Assembly: GCA_003342895.1 (NCBI GenBank)
Contig: PTFA01000198.1
Span: 891,905-955,904, forward strand
Source of the DNA: Casuarius casuarius
Taxonomy: Eukaryota; Chordata; Aves; Casuariiformes; Casuariidae
Direction: 5' to 3'
Length of the DNA stretch: 64,000 nt
The translations under genes were made by a program, and so were the position numbers. Shown here one piece after another: positions 35,699-47,770 of this stretch (its first letter is position 1; the number at the start of each line of letters is the position of its first letter). Under the pieces are notes generated by a model. That model did no database searches, had not been told where the DNA came from, and saw only the letters and a program-made list of their open reading frames with translations.

Positions 35699-38600
35699 GT
35701 ACTCCAATCATCTGTCTCTAGTACCTGTCCTCTAAAAAACAACCTCATTTTCACATATATCCCAAATCTCATAGTGTTTTAAAAATATTCAGGTCCCAAA
35801 TACCAGCTCTATCTCTCTGTTATCTTCTGGTATCAGTAATATAATTGCATAATTTTGTAGATGAATGTAATGCTTCAACACTCTGCTCAGGAAAATAAAA
35901 TGTAATCTCAAAAAAGAATTCAAAAATAAATTTTCAGACTAGCATCAGGAAGAACAGGTTTCTCTGGAAGTACAGGGATGAATCACAAGCATCTGTTCCC
36001 CATCCCGGTTTGCCACTCACAACCATTACAAACACGTGTCCCTCAAATCGTAGCAGAATCTTTCCCATGTTACACAAGCCAAAGAGGAGCGTATAGTTGT
36101 GGCCCTATATATCCTCTGACAATGCCAGATGTATTTTACTTTCCTTAGGCTTTTTCAAATGCTGCAGTCTGCCCTCCACCCAGTCTGGGTGAACTGCTGA
36201 AATTAATTTTCGCCCTATGATGAGGTGACAACTGATGAACAGTGGGTGTATATAACTGATTTCTTTCTGAGCCAATGACTTTTTTATATCCAAGAAGAAA
36301 GAAAGTGCCTTTTTCTATTGGAGACACAAAGCCTTTTTGGCATGAGTTAAAATAACCTCCTCCATGACTGACACTGACAGTACGCTCACTATTTCCTCTG
36401 TGATTATATGATCTCTGCCATATCTGGAATGGAAAATCCATGTGCCATGCCAGTTATACAGTGCATTCTAGTAAGGGGTCATTTCATAGGGCAGTATTAA
36501 ATTAGTTTCCAAGACGATGACACGCTACAGAGTGGCCCGTTTCGCTGGCTGGCTGGAGACGCTAATGAAATCGAGAAACTTTAGTTGTCATTTGCAGTAG
36601 GACTTGATTCTTGTCGGTAAAGACCTATTCTGAGAATCAAGGTTTGACAGAGAAAATGTGACAGTGAGAAGAATGCAACTGGAAAATCATTCATAAGCTT
36701 TTCCTAGTCTATTACTGTATCTCACTTAATGGAACTAAAGTGCTCTTGAAAGCACAGTCCTTTGTACTGTATCAGTTGACCTCATCCCTTGCAAATGGAG
36801 GTATTAATTTTGTTTTAGAAAACTGCTCCTTAAAATAGGAAACCAGAAAACATTGCTTATATCATTTACAGTTTAATGAGTCCTTAATACCTGAACAAGC
36901 AGGCAAGGGGTAAACCAAACTATCTATGGGCTAAGTGGTTTGTCTGGAGAAGAGGTTTCAGGGCAGATGTGAGTTTAGCTTAACTAGTGCTTTCACACCT
37001 GTTAAAAGGTGAATACTGACTTTGGTTTGATGGAGATGGAGCACGCCTATCATTGACTTTGGGCTTCTGGGAATGGTCTTAAGCACTAGATAGAGTCTTC
37101 CATCCTCCTACACTAGCAGGTCTTGAAAGCCCCCACAAATATCACTGCTTCAGTCTGCATGGAAATAAGGCCAGTTGCTTCCTTTAGACTGGCCAGGAAA
37201 ACCATCGTCTCCCACTGTGCATCAGTGACACAGAGGAGAGTAAAGCACAGAGCGTTCGTCTGAAGGAAACCCTGGGGTATCATCAGCAGGAACTGCAAAA
37301 GACACCGTCTGGTTGCCTTCAGTAGCTCCACATAAAAACACAAATCTCACTCTTAGAATGTATCTGCACTGCCATTAGTCTTATCTAACAGGTGAGGAAC
37401 CTGAGATTATAAAAGGACGTTTAATGGAATAAGAGGAGGGAAAATGCCTTTCTTTTTTAAAGTACACAGCTTTGAAAAGTTGTTTGCCTCCTCTCCTTAC
37501 CAAGCCTATGAATTCTCAGCTGTTGGAGAAATGCCAGCTTATATAGTTTTATCAACACAAGGAGAGTTTTCACAATAGGTCAGTGGATATTCCCTTTAGA
37601 GAACATCATCAGTTTGTCTATTTATGGAAGTTGACTTAGGAATTTTGTAAAAACGTAGCTACTTTGAAGATAAGACAAAGTGATCAAAACCACCCAAAGT
37701 CAGCTGAATAATTTTTAAAGACTGAGCCTAAGATAACAGGGGTGGATTGGGAGGGATTTAGATTTGGTATCCTACAAACAAATCCATCAGTGTTTTTCTA
37801 TTTCCTCTGAAAACCTTTAGATTAGATTAATAGACTTGATCTGTTTTATGTCTAACCCAGTCTTCAACTCACTCTCCCTCTGACAAAGCCTTTAACTTGG
37901 GTAAGACTTACAGTACTTGCAATCCTGATTTTTCCTACAGCTGTCTTGCAGGTTCACATGCTTGACCTGTATCTGTACTAATTGGTTGAAATATCTGCAA
38001 AGTCTCTCTGCTGTTATGAGGCTAGCAATCATACAAGATTTAGGGATCCTTATACATATTAAAATAACACGAATTGCTATAAGTCTTTCCCTTGAAAAAG
38101 TTCTGTTAGATTCTAGAAGCGAGGTATTTAATTCTGGTTCCTGCAAACAAAACAAATTTATTAATTAAAAAAACAGCAAAAGAGCATTTACTGCTTGAAA
38201 CTCATTTCAGGAAGAATAACACTGATTAGGATCCTTTTAAAAACAAATGTCTACGTTGGAAATAAATTATTGCAATAGAAAGTATGATTAATTTTGCTTA
38301 GCATTTGATCAACTACAATCAGCTGATTCATCTTTTCTAACATGACAGCGTATTTTGATACTTTTAAAAAAGGCAGAGACCAACTAGCTGATCTGACAAC
38401 CTGTTACCTCCAACGACTTCCACACTGCCAGGTGGCGGGTGGGATGTTTACCTTATTTTCCATATTGCTCAATATCTGATACACAGCTCGAGTTCAATGG
38501 CTCGTGATTTCTTGGCAAGTCCTGTATCTAAAAGTGGACGTGTCATTCGACCAGCTATTGTTGCTAAACTTTACTGAACTCAGTGTTTCTTATAACATTC

Positions 38601-39624
38601 CTATATCACCTACGTTTCCCCGTGGGGCTAAGTTTGAGATCTGATATTGGGTTGCAGGTGCAGGTGGATCTGGCAGGGGACGCAGCGGTGGCTCCTGACA
38701 AGCAGCGATGGGTGTGACGGGGAGTATTTAGGAGCCCCACAGGCCACCGCGGCGCAAGGAAACACCCATTGCTGCTCTCAGCAGTTCAGCTCTACCAAGC
38801 CAACTTCTAGGGTGATTTTGTTGATCCGTTCAGGTAATGCAAACACTGTAAATCACATAAAAAGCCATTTCTCACAAAGCACCAAGGGGGGTGGGGGGGC
38901 TGGTTGTGATATCAATTTCAGTGGAACTATTTTGGTATAAAGTGCTGTTTTCATGCGTAAAAGGGAATTACAGTATGTCTCTAAGCTTGGCTCAGTGTTA
39001 ACGTTATAAAACATCTGTCTAAATCCTCAACTCTCTATAAACAAACTTTGATTATATTTACCTTGAAGATTTTCACTCCTCATAGGTTTGAAATACGTAC
39101 ATTAAATATTTCGTATTGGGCTTCAGAGGGTTTTAATCAAGTGCTCATTATCAATTCATCAGTCAGCATTCTTAAATTTTAACTTACTCACTATTGTAAA
39201 TTAACCGCTGATGCTATTTAAAGATCCTGTGGTAGCAAAATGTCTTCATGTACTAATTCCTGCATTACAGAAGCAGTGAAAAAATGCTCAGAATCATCCT
39301 AGCAGTATCAAATGTATAAAACTTAATATCTTTTGCATCCTTTTCTGTTTGTTGGCTATGAAAATGTGTATATATTATTTCAGCTGATTACAGCATGATA
39401 CAAATGACATAAAATATGCCTACGAATGCCTAGCATTAAATTTCAGAAGTTTGTTATATGCCAGATAACTTCTTCTCCATCTGAATCACATATTCTATAA
39501 AGCACTGAGGTAGTTTCTGTTTATTGTCAAAGATACAAGCTATCCCTGCTGTTGCCATAATTATTATTAATTAGGTATTATTCCTCAAATCTGTATTTTG
39601 CTTGAACTTGCCATCATACTGCCT
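35699..39624. other. unique sequence with CNE-like block and G-tract
   Basis: No gene is recognised. The block at about 36440-36640 is unique and mixed in composition (GACGATGACACGCTACAGAG, GGCTGGCTGGAGACGCTAAT) with more CpG than its flanks, and could be a conserved non-coding element. A CTCF-like CTGCCAGGTGGCGG lies at 38425-38438. A mild CpG cluster covers about 38680-38760. A G6-T-G7 tract at 38886-38899 could form a quadruplex. Near 37388, ACAGGTGAGGAACCTGAG resembles a short piece of a reversed MIR SINE. Confidence 0.4.
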
Positions 39625-39715
39625 AAGAGAAGTCGTTTACCATCTCTGATTTCCACATGTAAAATATGGTAAATAATTTTCATGCATCTCAGAAGGTGAC
39701 TTACAAAAGTCATTC
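39625..39715 (+). mobile_element. MIR/CORE-SINE-like fragment
   Basis: GAGAAGTCGTTTACCATCTC then TGATTTCCACATGTAAAATA and GGTAAATAATTTTCATGC follow, word by word, the MIR 3' part GCAAGTCACTTAACCTCTCT, TTTCCTCATCTGTAAAATGG and GATAATAATACC. Diverged copies of such CORE-SINEs are known at low number in bird genomes. The copy is fragmentary and inactive. Confidence 0.5.
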
Positions 39716-39819
39716 CGAATATGGAAATTATCCATCAGTAAGAGATTTTCTCAGTTGTTCATTTTCTGGTATTGGGGGTGATCATACTGTTTTCCTTAAA
39801 GCATTTAACATAAGCACCT

Positions 39820-40080
39820 AAATTTAGAGCTTTGATTCCCTGTGTAATCATTGTCGAGAAATCAGCTGCTGCATAGGTGCTCCGATTCATTTTTTGGAGG
39901 ATCCGTCAACTGTACAGGGAGTTTTGCTCCTCATTAAATCATGTCAATTAGAGGCTTAAAGTGAAAGCGTCCTATGGTGGCTAGCCTGGCTTTAAATGTT
40001 CTGCACAGCAGATTGCCAGTTTTGAGATGCATTTGCACAGATCCCTTTACTATGGGATAGACAGTTTCACCTGATATTTA
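39820..40080. other. candidate conserved non-coding element
   Basis: A unique stretch with CCCTGTGTAATCATTGTCGA, TCATTAAATCATGTCAATTA and GGCTTAAAGTGAAAGCG, free of repeat signatures. The homeodomain-like TCAATTA and balanced composition resemble an enhancer. This rests on texture only. Confidence 0.25.
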
Positions 40081-40214
40081 ATGATAAATTGCTTACTTTC
40101 TTCTGTCAGATTATACTTGGCTGTGAAGATTTCTAATTTGTGTCTTTAAGGCTCTAACACTTGGAGAAAAGTGTACTGTGAGGGTGAAGACTGAAAAATC
40201 TCTGTAACAAACCT

Positions 40215-40243
40215 TACACACAAACACACACATACGCACACAT
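40215..40243. repeat. CA microsatellite, interrupted
   Basis: A TACACACAAACACACACATA then CGCACACA tract, short and impure. Confidence 0.85.
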
Positions 40244-40332
40244 TTTATATAGAAAGACATATATAGTATACATCCACATATAATAGTTAGAAAGCTAATC
40301 TTTATCACATATTCTGCTCCCAAGGCAGTTTT

Positions 40333-40356
40333 GGGTTTTTTGGGGGGTTTTTTGGG
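40333..40356 (+). repeat. G3-T6-G6-T6-G3 mirror motif
   Basis: Twenty-four bases form a perfect mirror repeat: three G, six T, six G, six T, three G. Four G tracts of at least three can be drawn from it, so an intramolecular quadruplex with T6 loops is possible on the plus strand. It lies about 110 bases before a small CpG cluster. Confidence 0.85.
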
Positions 40357-40462
40357 TCACTTTTTAAGATCATTCAGTACACAATCTACTCTGTGACAAT
40401 CATAAAACTGTGTCAGACTCAGCCAGTGACTTTAATTGTATCACAGGATGTAACGTGACATG

Positions 40463-40620
40463 AACCATGCGCCCTGGTGTTCCCGGGAGCAGCGCGACGG
40501 TCGCAGCGCAGTGTGTAGATCAGGGTCCTGGGACCATGCTGTTACGGAAACCGCGGCCCTGGAACGGGGCTGCTGCACAGCAGTGCGGGAGTCTGAGCTC
40601 AGGATCGAGCCCTGTGGTTG
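40463..40620. promoter_or_regulatory. small CpG-rich cluster
   Basis: About 14 CpGs occur in some 155 bases (CCCGGGAGCAGCGCGACGGT, GGAAACCGCGGCCC), in an AT-rich neighbourhood. It is shorter than a standard CpG island. Overlapping frames on both strands (90 and 115 codons) reflect the composition and contain no recognisable domain. It may be a weak promoter or enhancer, or GC-biased unique DNA. Confidence 0.35.
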
Positions 40621-43357
40621 GGAGGTGCTTTTGCCTGCACTGGATTCTTTTCTGAGAGCTCTAAATAGTTGTAAAATGCTACTAACTGACCCATGTAGAC
40701 TGCAAAAGCTTTTAATCACATGTTCATTCTGAAGGCATTTAAACGTGTTGAAATTTGACCAGATTTCAGATACCGTTTTCCTAGCCATGAAAGTGTACTT
40801 AACCTCTCAGAAACTAATCTTTCTCTTTTAAAAATTTATCACTTGCTTTTTTTACTCTCCTATTTATGCATCTTTACGTATTCCTACGCATATAAGCATT
40901 TTATCTATTAAGCGCATGTGTACCACATATATATATTTCACTTTGAATTGAAAGTTATATAAATCAGTTGTTCCTCAGCATTTCTAAAACTTCAAAAGAA
41001 GTACATTCACTTAGCATTTTGAAAGAAGCATTAGTTGGCTGTCTCTTGTGTGATGGCATGGAACATTTAAATTGCATCTATCTCTAAGTATATTTTAAAA
41101 CCTTATGCTTCAGTCTGTGTGGTAGTTGTAGACTATCTGTGGTCAGGCAGCTTTTTTGGTTCTGTTTATTAAAATGGATTTGATATATGCTTGGGGTTTT
41201 GCTAACAAGCTAGCACTGTTTATGGTCCATAATTAAATGATATTCAATGGACTGTGATCTCTGTATGAGACAGTCATTTAGGTCTGGGGAGCACTGTAAT
41301 CATAGAGCTTGGTTAAATGTTATTACAATTTGGGTTCATAAATTTCTCTAATTAATCTGATTGATTAAAAAAGTACTTGTGAAGTTCAAATGGAAAATCA
41401 GAACAGTGCAGATGGTGAAAAATCAGTTAACTGTGGAAAAAAAAAATCTGAAAAAATGCTCTCCTAAAAGACAGCAATAAAAGTGAGTCCTACACCACAG
41501 TCACAAACCTGGACCTGTTAGAACATTTTATTTCCACTGCCTGGAGCTGCCTAATGGTCTTATTTCCAGCTCACAGTTACTTAAGTAAATGAGATAAGGT
41601 CTTTTTTCTGATCTGGCTTTCCAGTCTTTGAGTATTGAAAGCCCAGTATATTTCAGCTGTTTAGGGTATTGTAGGTGAGAGTTAAAATGACCAGTTTAAC
41701 ATAATATTCAGAAAGGATTTTGGGCCCAGCATTCTTACCCAAAACCAACAAGGATATTTAAGAACTGCCCGCCAACTCCACCTGGCTCTAAGAGTTTCAA
41801 AAGAAAGCCTTTTCATGCAAATACCGTGTCCATGAGTTGTGCTGAAGATCTGAAGTCCACCTTGTATGTATTTTGTATTTTTTGTATTTTTTAACTTTTT
41901 CTAGTCATGTGGACTGAATACCCATTAGTAACTGGAGTGCATTGGGTACATTCCTGAACCACATCTTCTTTTTTAATTTATTCTGAATGGATCCAGCACC
42001 ACAGAGTGCTAGGTGGAGATAACTGGAACATTCACTTTAAAAACGATTCCTTATCCAAACAAAGCACTAATATGGACTCATCTATGGTGTCCTAGTTCGG
42101 ACTTCACTCTTTTACACCAAACCAGTCTAGCTTGTAGCCTTTCCATTCTCTATGTCATCATCGTTAATATTTCCTGATTACAACAAGACTGCATGTGTGT
42201 TTCCCATGGCTGCATCACTGTCGTGATCCTTTCTGGACTGGGGCATCCAGGCCATCCAAGCGAGGTGTCCATCTCTTTCTTTTTTTTACCATTTCCAATT
42301 GATGGGCTTCTTTTATACTCTTGTCATAAGCACGTGTCCTCTTTACCATGCTGGAGAGATTCGTAATTGCAGCTTGTTAAGATCTAGTCTCTGTTTTTAC
42401 AAATATCATCTCCTTGTCAATGTTAGAGCTGCTACTCGTTTCTGTAAGGCCAGGCTAATTTCAAAATAGTCTTTGCAGCTCTGTATGCTCTAGCAACATT
42501 CCCCACGTGGCTCCACACGAACCTGTGTTCGTGGCTTGCTTTCTGGGTTTGGTGTTTTCCCATTTGAACTAGACAGGACAAGTCAAAAACTCCAGATCTG
42601 CATGTAAGTTCCTGTGGACTTCAGAGTCCCTTTTTGGGCCCACTGAAGATAGAAACGTATCTGACATCTGGCTATGTTCCACATCATAATTAGACTCTCC
42701 AGACTGTGTGGAAGTACTGATTATTGAGCTCCTCAGATGTATTGAAAGAACTCAGAATTACCCCTTGCACCAGAGGTGTTCATTTAATTAATAGTATCAA
42801 ACAGGCTGTAGTGTCCTATTGCTTAAACAGAAAAATTTGATTTCAATTATACAGAAGGCAGGGCCCCACAAGACTGCAGAACATCCCTGTTTCTGAAGAT
42901 TTCACTAAGCTATAGTATATTTTGAATATTTTCATTTATTCTTCTATGATGTGGTTTTATGTCAGAGATGCAAGATAGACTTTTTTTTCCCCCAAAAGAG
43001 GCCTCTCTGAATGAATTATTCAGGTACTAGTCAGGTGTGAAATATGTTAAAAGGTTCCTAGAACCTACCTTTCAGCAATTAACAGTCATTTTAATGCCAG
43101 TGCCCTCTGTCAAGCAAATCACCCAGCCTTGAAGCAGGATTCTCTGTGCCAGGATACTTTCTTTATCAAAAGGCAGACGTTCATGCTTCGTGTTCCACAA
43201 CACCAACACACAGAACGTAGAGAGATTACCCAATTATAATGAATCAAAAAATCTTGACCACAAACAAATTACAGAAAGTATTAAAAATATCCATGGGATT
43301 CTTTGTCATGCTTTGCACTGATATAACACAGCAAAAATTTCATTAGAGCTGTGATCT
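40621..43357. other. unique AT-rich sequence, no gene seen
   Basis: No exon, RNA or mobile element is recognised. A small TGTATTT-type tandem (TGTATTTTGTATTTTTTGTA) lies near 41868-41890. Confidence 0.5.
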
Positions 43358-43403
43358 TACACTGGCAAAACTGCTTTTGACTCCAGGGAAAACAGGATCA
43401 CAT
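43358..43403. repeat. ancient palindromic-family repeat fragment
   Basis: TTACACTGGCAAAACTGCTT then TTGACTCCAGGGAAAACAGG and ATCA match the pattern CACTGGCAAAACTCCCATTG, ACTTCAATGGGAGCAGGATC of the dispersed old repeat family noted at 6110 and 50926. Only this part is recognisable. Confidence 0.45.
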
Positions 43404-46400
43404 AACAGAGCAGATATTTCTGTGCTTAAAATACTTCGGTGGTTAAAATAGGTGGTTTCGAACAGTGAGGTGGCTTGTACATCCAAGAGGGACCACGTTA
43501 GTTACTTCATTTGCATTACTGTGTACCAAGATATTTTGCTTAACTAGGTCACATATATTTCAGTAATCACCAAGGTAAATTTTTGATAAATTTCATTTTG
43601 TAGTTTCTGCCAGGATCAAGCCTAGTTTGTTATACACCAGAAATCCAAGTGCCACAAGTACGCTGCAAAAGTATACAGAGAGCGCAAACAGCAAGTTGAG
43701 CAGAGCAAAACTGCAATTGACCGTTCTTTTTTCTTAGGTCTTCCCATATGTCATTTGCTGCTTCACTGTCTGTTTTTCATCTCAGCCAAACAACTCTTCC
43801 AGTTTAAACTCGAGCTCCAAGTCAAACAACAATCTGATGTTGTGGCTTTAACAGTTATTATCTTATCTTTTTCACTGAAAGAGTAATACCAGAGAAAAAC
43901 ACAGCTGCCACACCTTATTATATTGCGAGGACTGACAGCTACTATGATTATAAACTTTAAGGCCAAGGAAAGCACCTCAGCTCCTGGGTTCGGGAGACCA
44001 CCCTCTTAAGGTGGCTTAGAAAATATTTGCTATCTTTTCCATTTGACTGAAGAGAGAAAATGAGTAAAAGATGGTGGACACATGCCCATCTCTGAACAGC
44101 TCAGACTAACTCGGGCAGAACACTGAAACAAAACTATAATAAAAGACTTTTTGCAGTAGTGCCTTCAGGATGCTCACTAATTTTGTACTATTTCCTCAGT
44201 ATGATCCTCCCCATGAAATTTTTTTCTGGATTAGTCTTCTTTCTTATGAGTATTTCTCAGAGTAAGAGAATTCAGTTCTGAACTGAATTCATGCCCAATT
44301 TGTATATACACTGGTGCAAAGAACGTTACTGAATTACTACCCTTTTATTATGGACTCTGACTAGGAAAGGACGTGACATATTTTGCTTTTTGTAATGCCT
44401 ATGATAATTTCAGGATTGCAATGAGAACAGGAATGTATAGAAGATTTGTGTGCTTTTAAGTTAAAAAAGAAATGTCTGATGTGTTTCTTTACATATGTGT
44501 GAATTCCCTAACCTTTTCTGTTGGTGACACATGCAAACATCACCCACATCATTAGTTTAATATCTACTGCTGTTCTCCGACAGACCTCTGAGACTGAGCT
44601 ACTGAACCATCTGAAATCCTTGAAGGCTTTTCCACAGTCTTCCAAAAACTTTGAGTAAGACTCTGTCTGGTCTTCTGACTTTTCTTCTCTAGCCAGGATT
44701 TCAGAGTTTAACATTAAGAATTACATGTTCAGAGCAGCAGGGATGTAAATATCCTTGATACAAAGCACCCAGGCAGCATTGTAGTTGAACTTGCTCTTTT
44801 ATGGTTAGGGAAAAAGAACAAAAAAGAATGAGACCTGTAACTGGGGGGCTCATGATTAGATTATGAGCAAGAATAAAAGAAAAAATTCATTTGCTGGTCT
44901 CCACTGGTCTCAATTAAACCTTGCAAAGTGATTTGAAAGGCTTGGTTATAACAGTTATGAGTAAATACAGAAGTTAAAGGCACTAATTAAAATGTTTATA
45001 TCAAAATATATTATCAGGAGAAACATTCTAGTAATACAAATAGCACATATAATTAGCACTTGTATAATATAATTACATTGTTTTATAATTCAGGCATAAG
45101 AGGGGAATTTGGTTACATTATAATACTCTAGCATGAAATGTGACAGCTAAAATTGCTTCGCTGACCCCCCCTCCAACAGTGACATGGTTTTGAATATTCC
45201 AAAAGTGATTCTTATGCAAGTTTTTGTGTTACTAGACCTGCCCGATAAACTCCATCCATTTCATAAATACTGTCTCTATCTCCTATTTTTCAAATCATTT
45301 TCTTATTATTTATTTTGCTGGCAGTTGTTGACTGAATACAGTGACAGTAGCATGGAGAAAATGTAAGGACACAATGTAATGACAACTGCGCACAGCGCAG
45401 GGCAGTAAGCAGTCCAATCAAAGGCAAAATAGAAAGAAAAAAGAAGGAAGGATATTCTTTTGAAATGCTTTATTTATAGAAGGAAAATTAAAAGCATTGA
45501 CAGGTCTTTCTTATATATTTTAAGTAGGGAAAGTGGAGTAGCTGTCTTGCACCAAACAACAGAAAAAGCAAAGTGAAACAGTGCTGGATAGTAACACCGT
45601 AAGTAAACCATACGGCTACAGAACAGTACTGACGATATTCCCATGAGCAGCGAAGACCCTAGTTTGGCCTTCATGTATTTTCAGATGATATTTTAACCTC
45701 TTTGGCTCATGTACAGGGAGTTCTTCTGCTTGATAAGGAATCTTCTAACTTGGGAACGACATAATTAAAAATGAATAACCTTCAGAAACCTTCATAAAGG
45801 TGCAAAGTTGCTGCCTGAGTAAAGCACAGTCGTACAGAAGGAAAGGGCACTGGCAGTCATGAGTTTGACTTTACTAGTCCAGATAGCCTTCTCACTTAAG
45901 GCATCCCTTTCCTTCTCCTCCCTATACCTCTCATCAGTGGAAAATCAGATCACTAACTGCTCCATGGAGGTGATTAAAATTTCAGAACATGCCAGAGTGC
46001 ACATGGAAATTCACCAGCAGAAGGGAGAGCACAAGGAGCTGAAATGGCGAAACCACTACTGCAGCCATCCCACTAGGACTAGGTGAATAATTTGTCATCA
46101 ATAATTTAGTCACTGAATGCCAGTGCTTTTTTGTTCTGAAAATAGTGTTCAAACTCCAGGTTCTGTGATTCAGGTATTGTATGAAACTAGGCTGCGTATG
46201 ACTTTTTTGCAAATGTTCTTCCGATCCTCTGCTAGTTCATGAGCGTTTCTTTGTGAGTATTCTGTATTGAAGTTCACTGTCTTTTCAAGGAATGTGCATC
46301 ACATAGAAAGTTTCTGTCACTTTAAGCAATTTGAAGAATATCTTAGCATCTGGGTTTTGTATAAGTAATCAAAATTATGCATTATTATTAATTAGTATTA

Positions 46401-46539
46401 TTATTTGCTAATAGATACTTACAGGGCATTGCAGGATGGACACCTTAGGCTGTATACTTCTCAGGGCATGTGCCTGTGGATGTTGAGATGCTAACAGAAA
46501 TGTGAGAACGCATTTCAGACAAGTTGTATCTCTTGACCG
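43404..46539. other. unique AT-rich sequence, no gene seen
   Basis: Single-copy AT-rich DNA. Short frames (for example 43763-43975 minus and 45859-46086 plus) carry no recognisable domain. Confidence 0.5.
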
Positions 46540-47362
46540 ATCATCTCCTTTCCCTTCTGGTTTCTGAACCTTCTTTACTGGGAGCAGTAACAGACCCAGC
46601 CCGATTTTCTTCCTGTTTCCCCTGAAAAGCGTGACACCTTCAGCGTGAGCACTGGGGCTGTGCTCCTCCCCCCGTTCTGCCTGGCCCCGAGATCACTTCG
46701 TTGTCACTGCTGTTCTTTCACCTCTAGTGAGCAGGGAGCAAGGTGAGCTGGGAGGGGGAGGACAACACCAGACGTGCTGGGTTGCACCATACCAGTCAGT
46801 ACCCTGTAATCTCTTCTACCCAGCAAGCACAAGCTTTCTTTCCCTGCTACTCACCTCAGTATCATCCCAGCACCATCAGCATCATGCCAGTTCTTCCCTT
46901 TATTCCCACATCCCAGGATCTCGCCCTAGCATCCACCACACTCCTTGCCCCAGCATCTTTCCAGTCTCCAAAGCCTTCAGCGATTCTCATGTCAGACAAG
47001 CGGCCCTGGTAACCTGTCTCCTCCCTGCCCACCTTACCAAGTGTCTTTCAAGCAATGCCACTTTAGTTTCCTTCATGGCCATCTCCGCGCACATCCGCTC
47101 CCCACCCGGAGGCTTTTGCAGGCACTGTGACAGTGTGCTCCCCGAAATATCACTCATTCCCAGCAACTGCCCCACAGCCACTCCCTCAGTGCAGGCTCAT
47201 TCCAGCTCCCGGACAATCCCGGGACACCATGGAGTTGTCTCCTCCCACCCCTCCCACTCGGAAGGCCTATGTGAAGAAAGGCAGGTGTTACCTCACGTTA
47301 ATAAGGCAGGCATGATTAATATTTTCTTTAAGTTTAATCTAGTCAGCTCGTTTACTGGGTGA
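46540..47362 (+). other. C-rich tract containing a 211-codon open frame
   Basis: The plus strand is rich in C and CT/CA words with moderate CpG. The frame from ATG 46727 to TGA 47362 is the longest in the window. Its translation is rich in Ser, Pro, His and Thr, lacks any domain I recognise, and is accompanied by long open stretches in other frames, as expected when T/A-rich stop codons are scarce. It could be a lncRNA exon, an orphan reading frame or non-functional C-rich DNA. I see no promoter directly upstream. I do not call it a gene. Confidence 0.3.
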
Positions 47363-47747
47363 CATAATTCATGAATATATAGATTCACATCCCCTCTCTG
47401 TTCTGAGGGAAACGTAACCCCTGTTTTCAGGGTAACAGGAACACCAATACCTTGCTAGTGGGTGCCTACCTAGCACTGTACCTGTGAGAGAGCCAACATG
47501 AGAATTTTCTCAAGCACTGCTCAGCTACAGAAACGTGGGGAAACCCTGGTCTAGGTCTTTCCCAGTCCCAGTTAAAAGTATTTGGAGCCTGGATGCTTTA
47601 GTGGAGGTGTAATTCATCTCCCCAGCTGAGGGCCAGGAGTGAAAATGCTCAACAGGGCAGCTTGTGGCTGACTGCGATGGTGTTGTTTCTGCCTATGTGT
47701 AAGTCATTGCAGTGATCTGACCAAGCTGAAAGAGAGACAAAGCTGTT
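47363..47747. other. unique sequence before the assembly gap
   Basis: Mixed-composition unique DNA. Nothing is recognised. Confidence 0.5.
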
Positions 47748-47770
47748 GGGGGGGGNNNNNNNNNNNNNNN
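47748..47770. other. assembly gap after a G run
   Basis: Eight G are followed by 15 N at 47756-47770, then GGAAGAAAGG. The G run abutting the gap suggests sequencing failed in a poly-G or G-rich tract. The true length is unknown. Confidence 0.97.

Noticed and set aside
37388..37410. ACAGGTGAGGAACCTGAG, like reversed MIR
   Set aside because: The similarity ends after about 18 bases.
40441..40788. 115-codon minus-strand frame over the small CpG cluster
   Set aside because: Overlapping frames on both strands and a Ser/Arg/Gln-rich composition indicate a base-composition effect.
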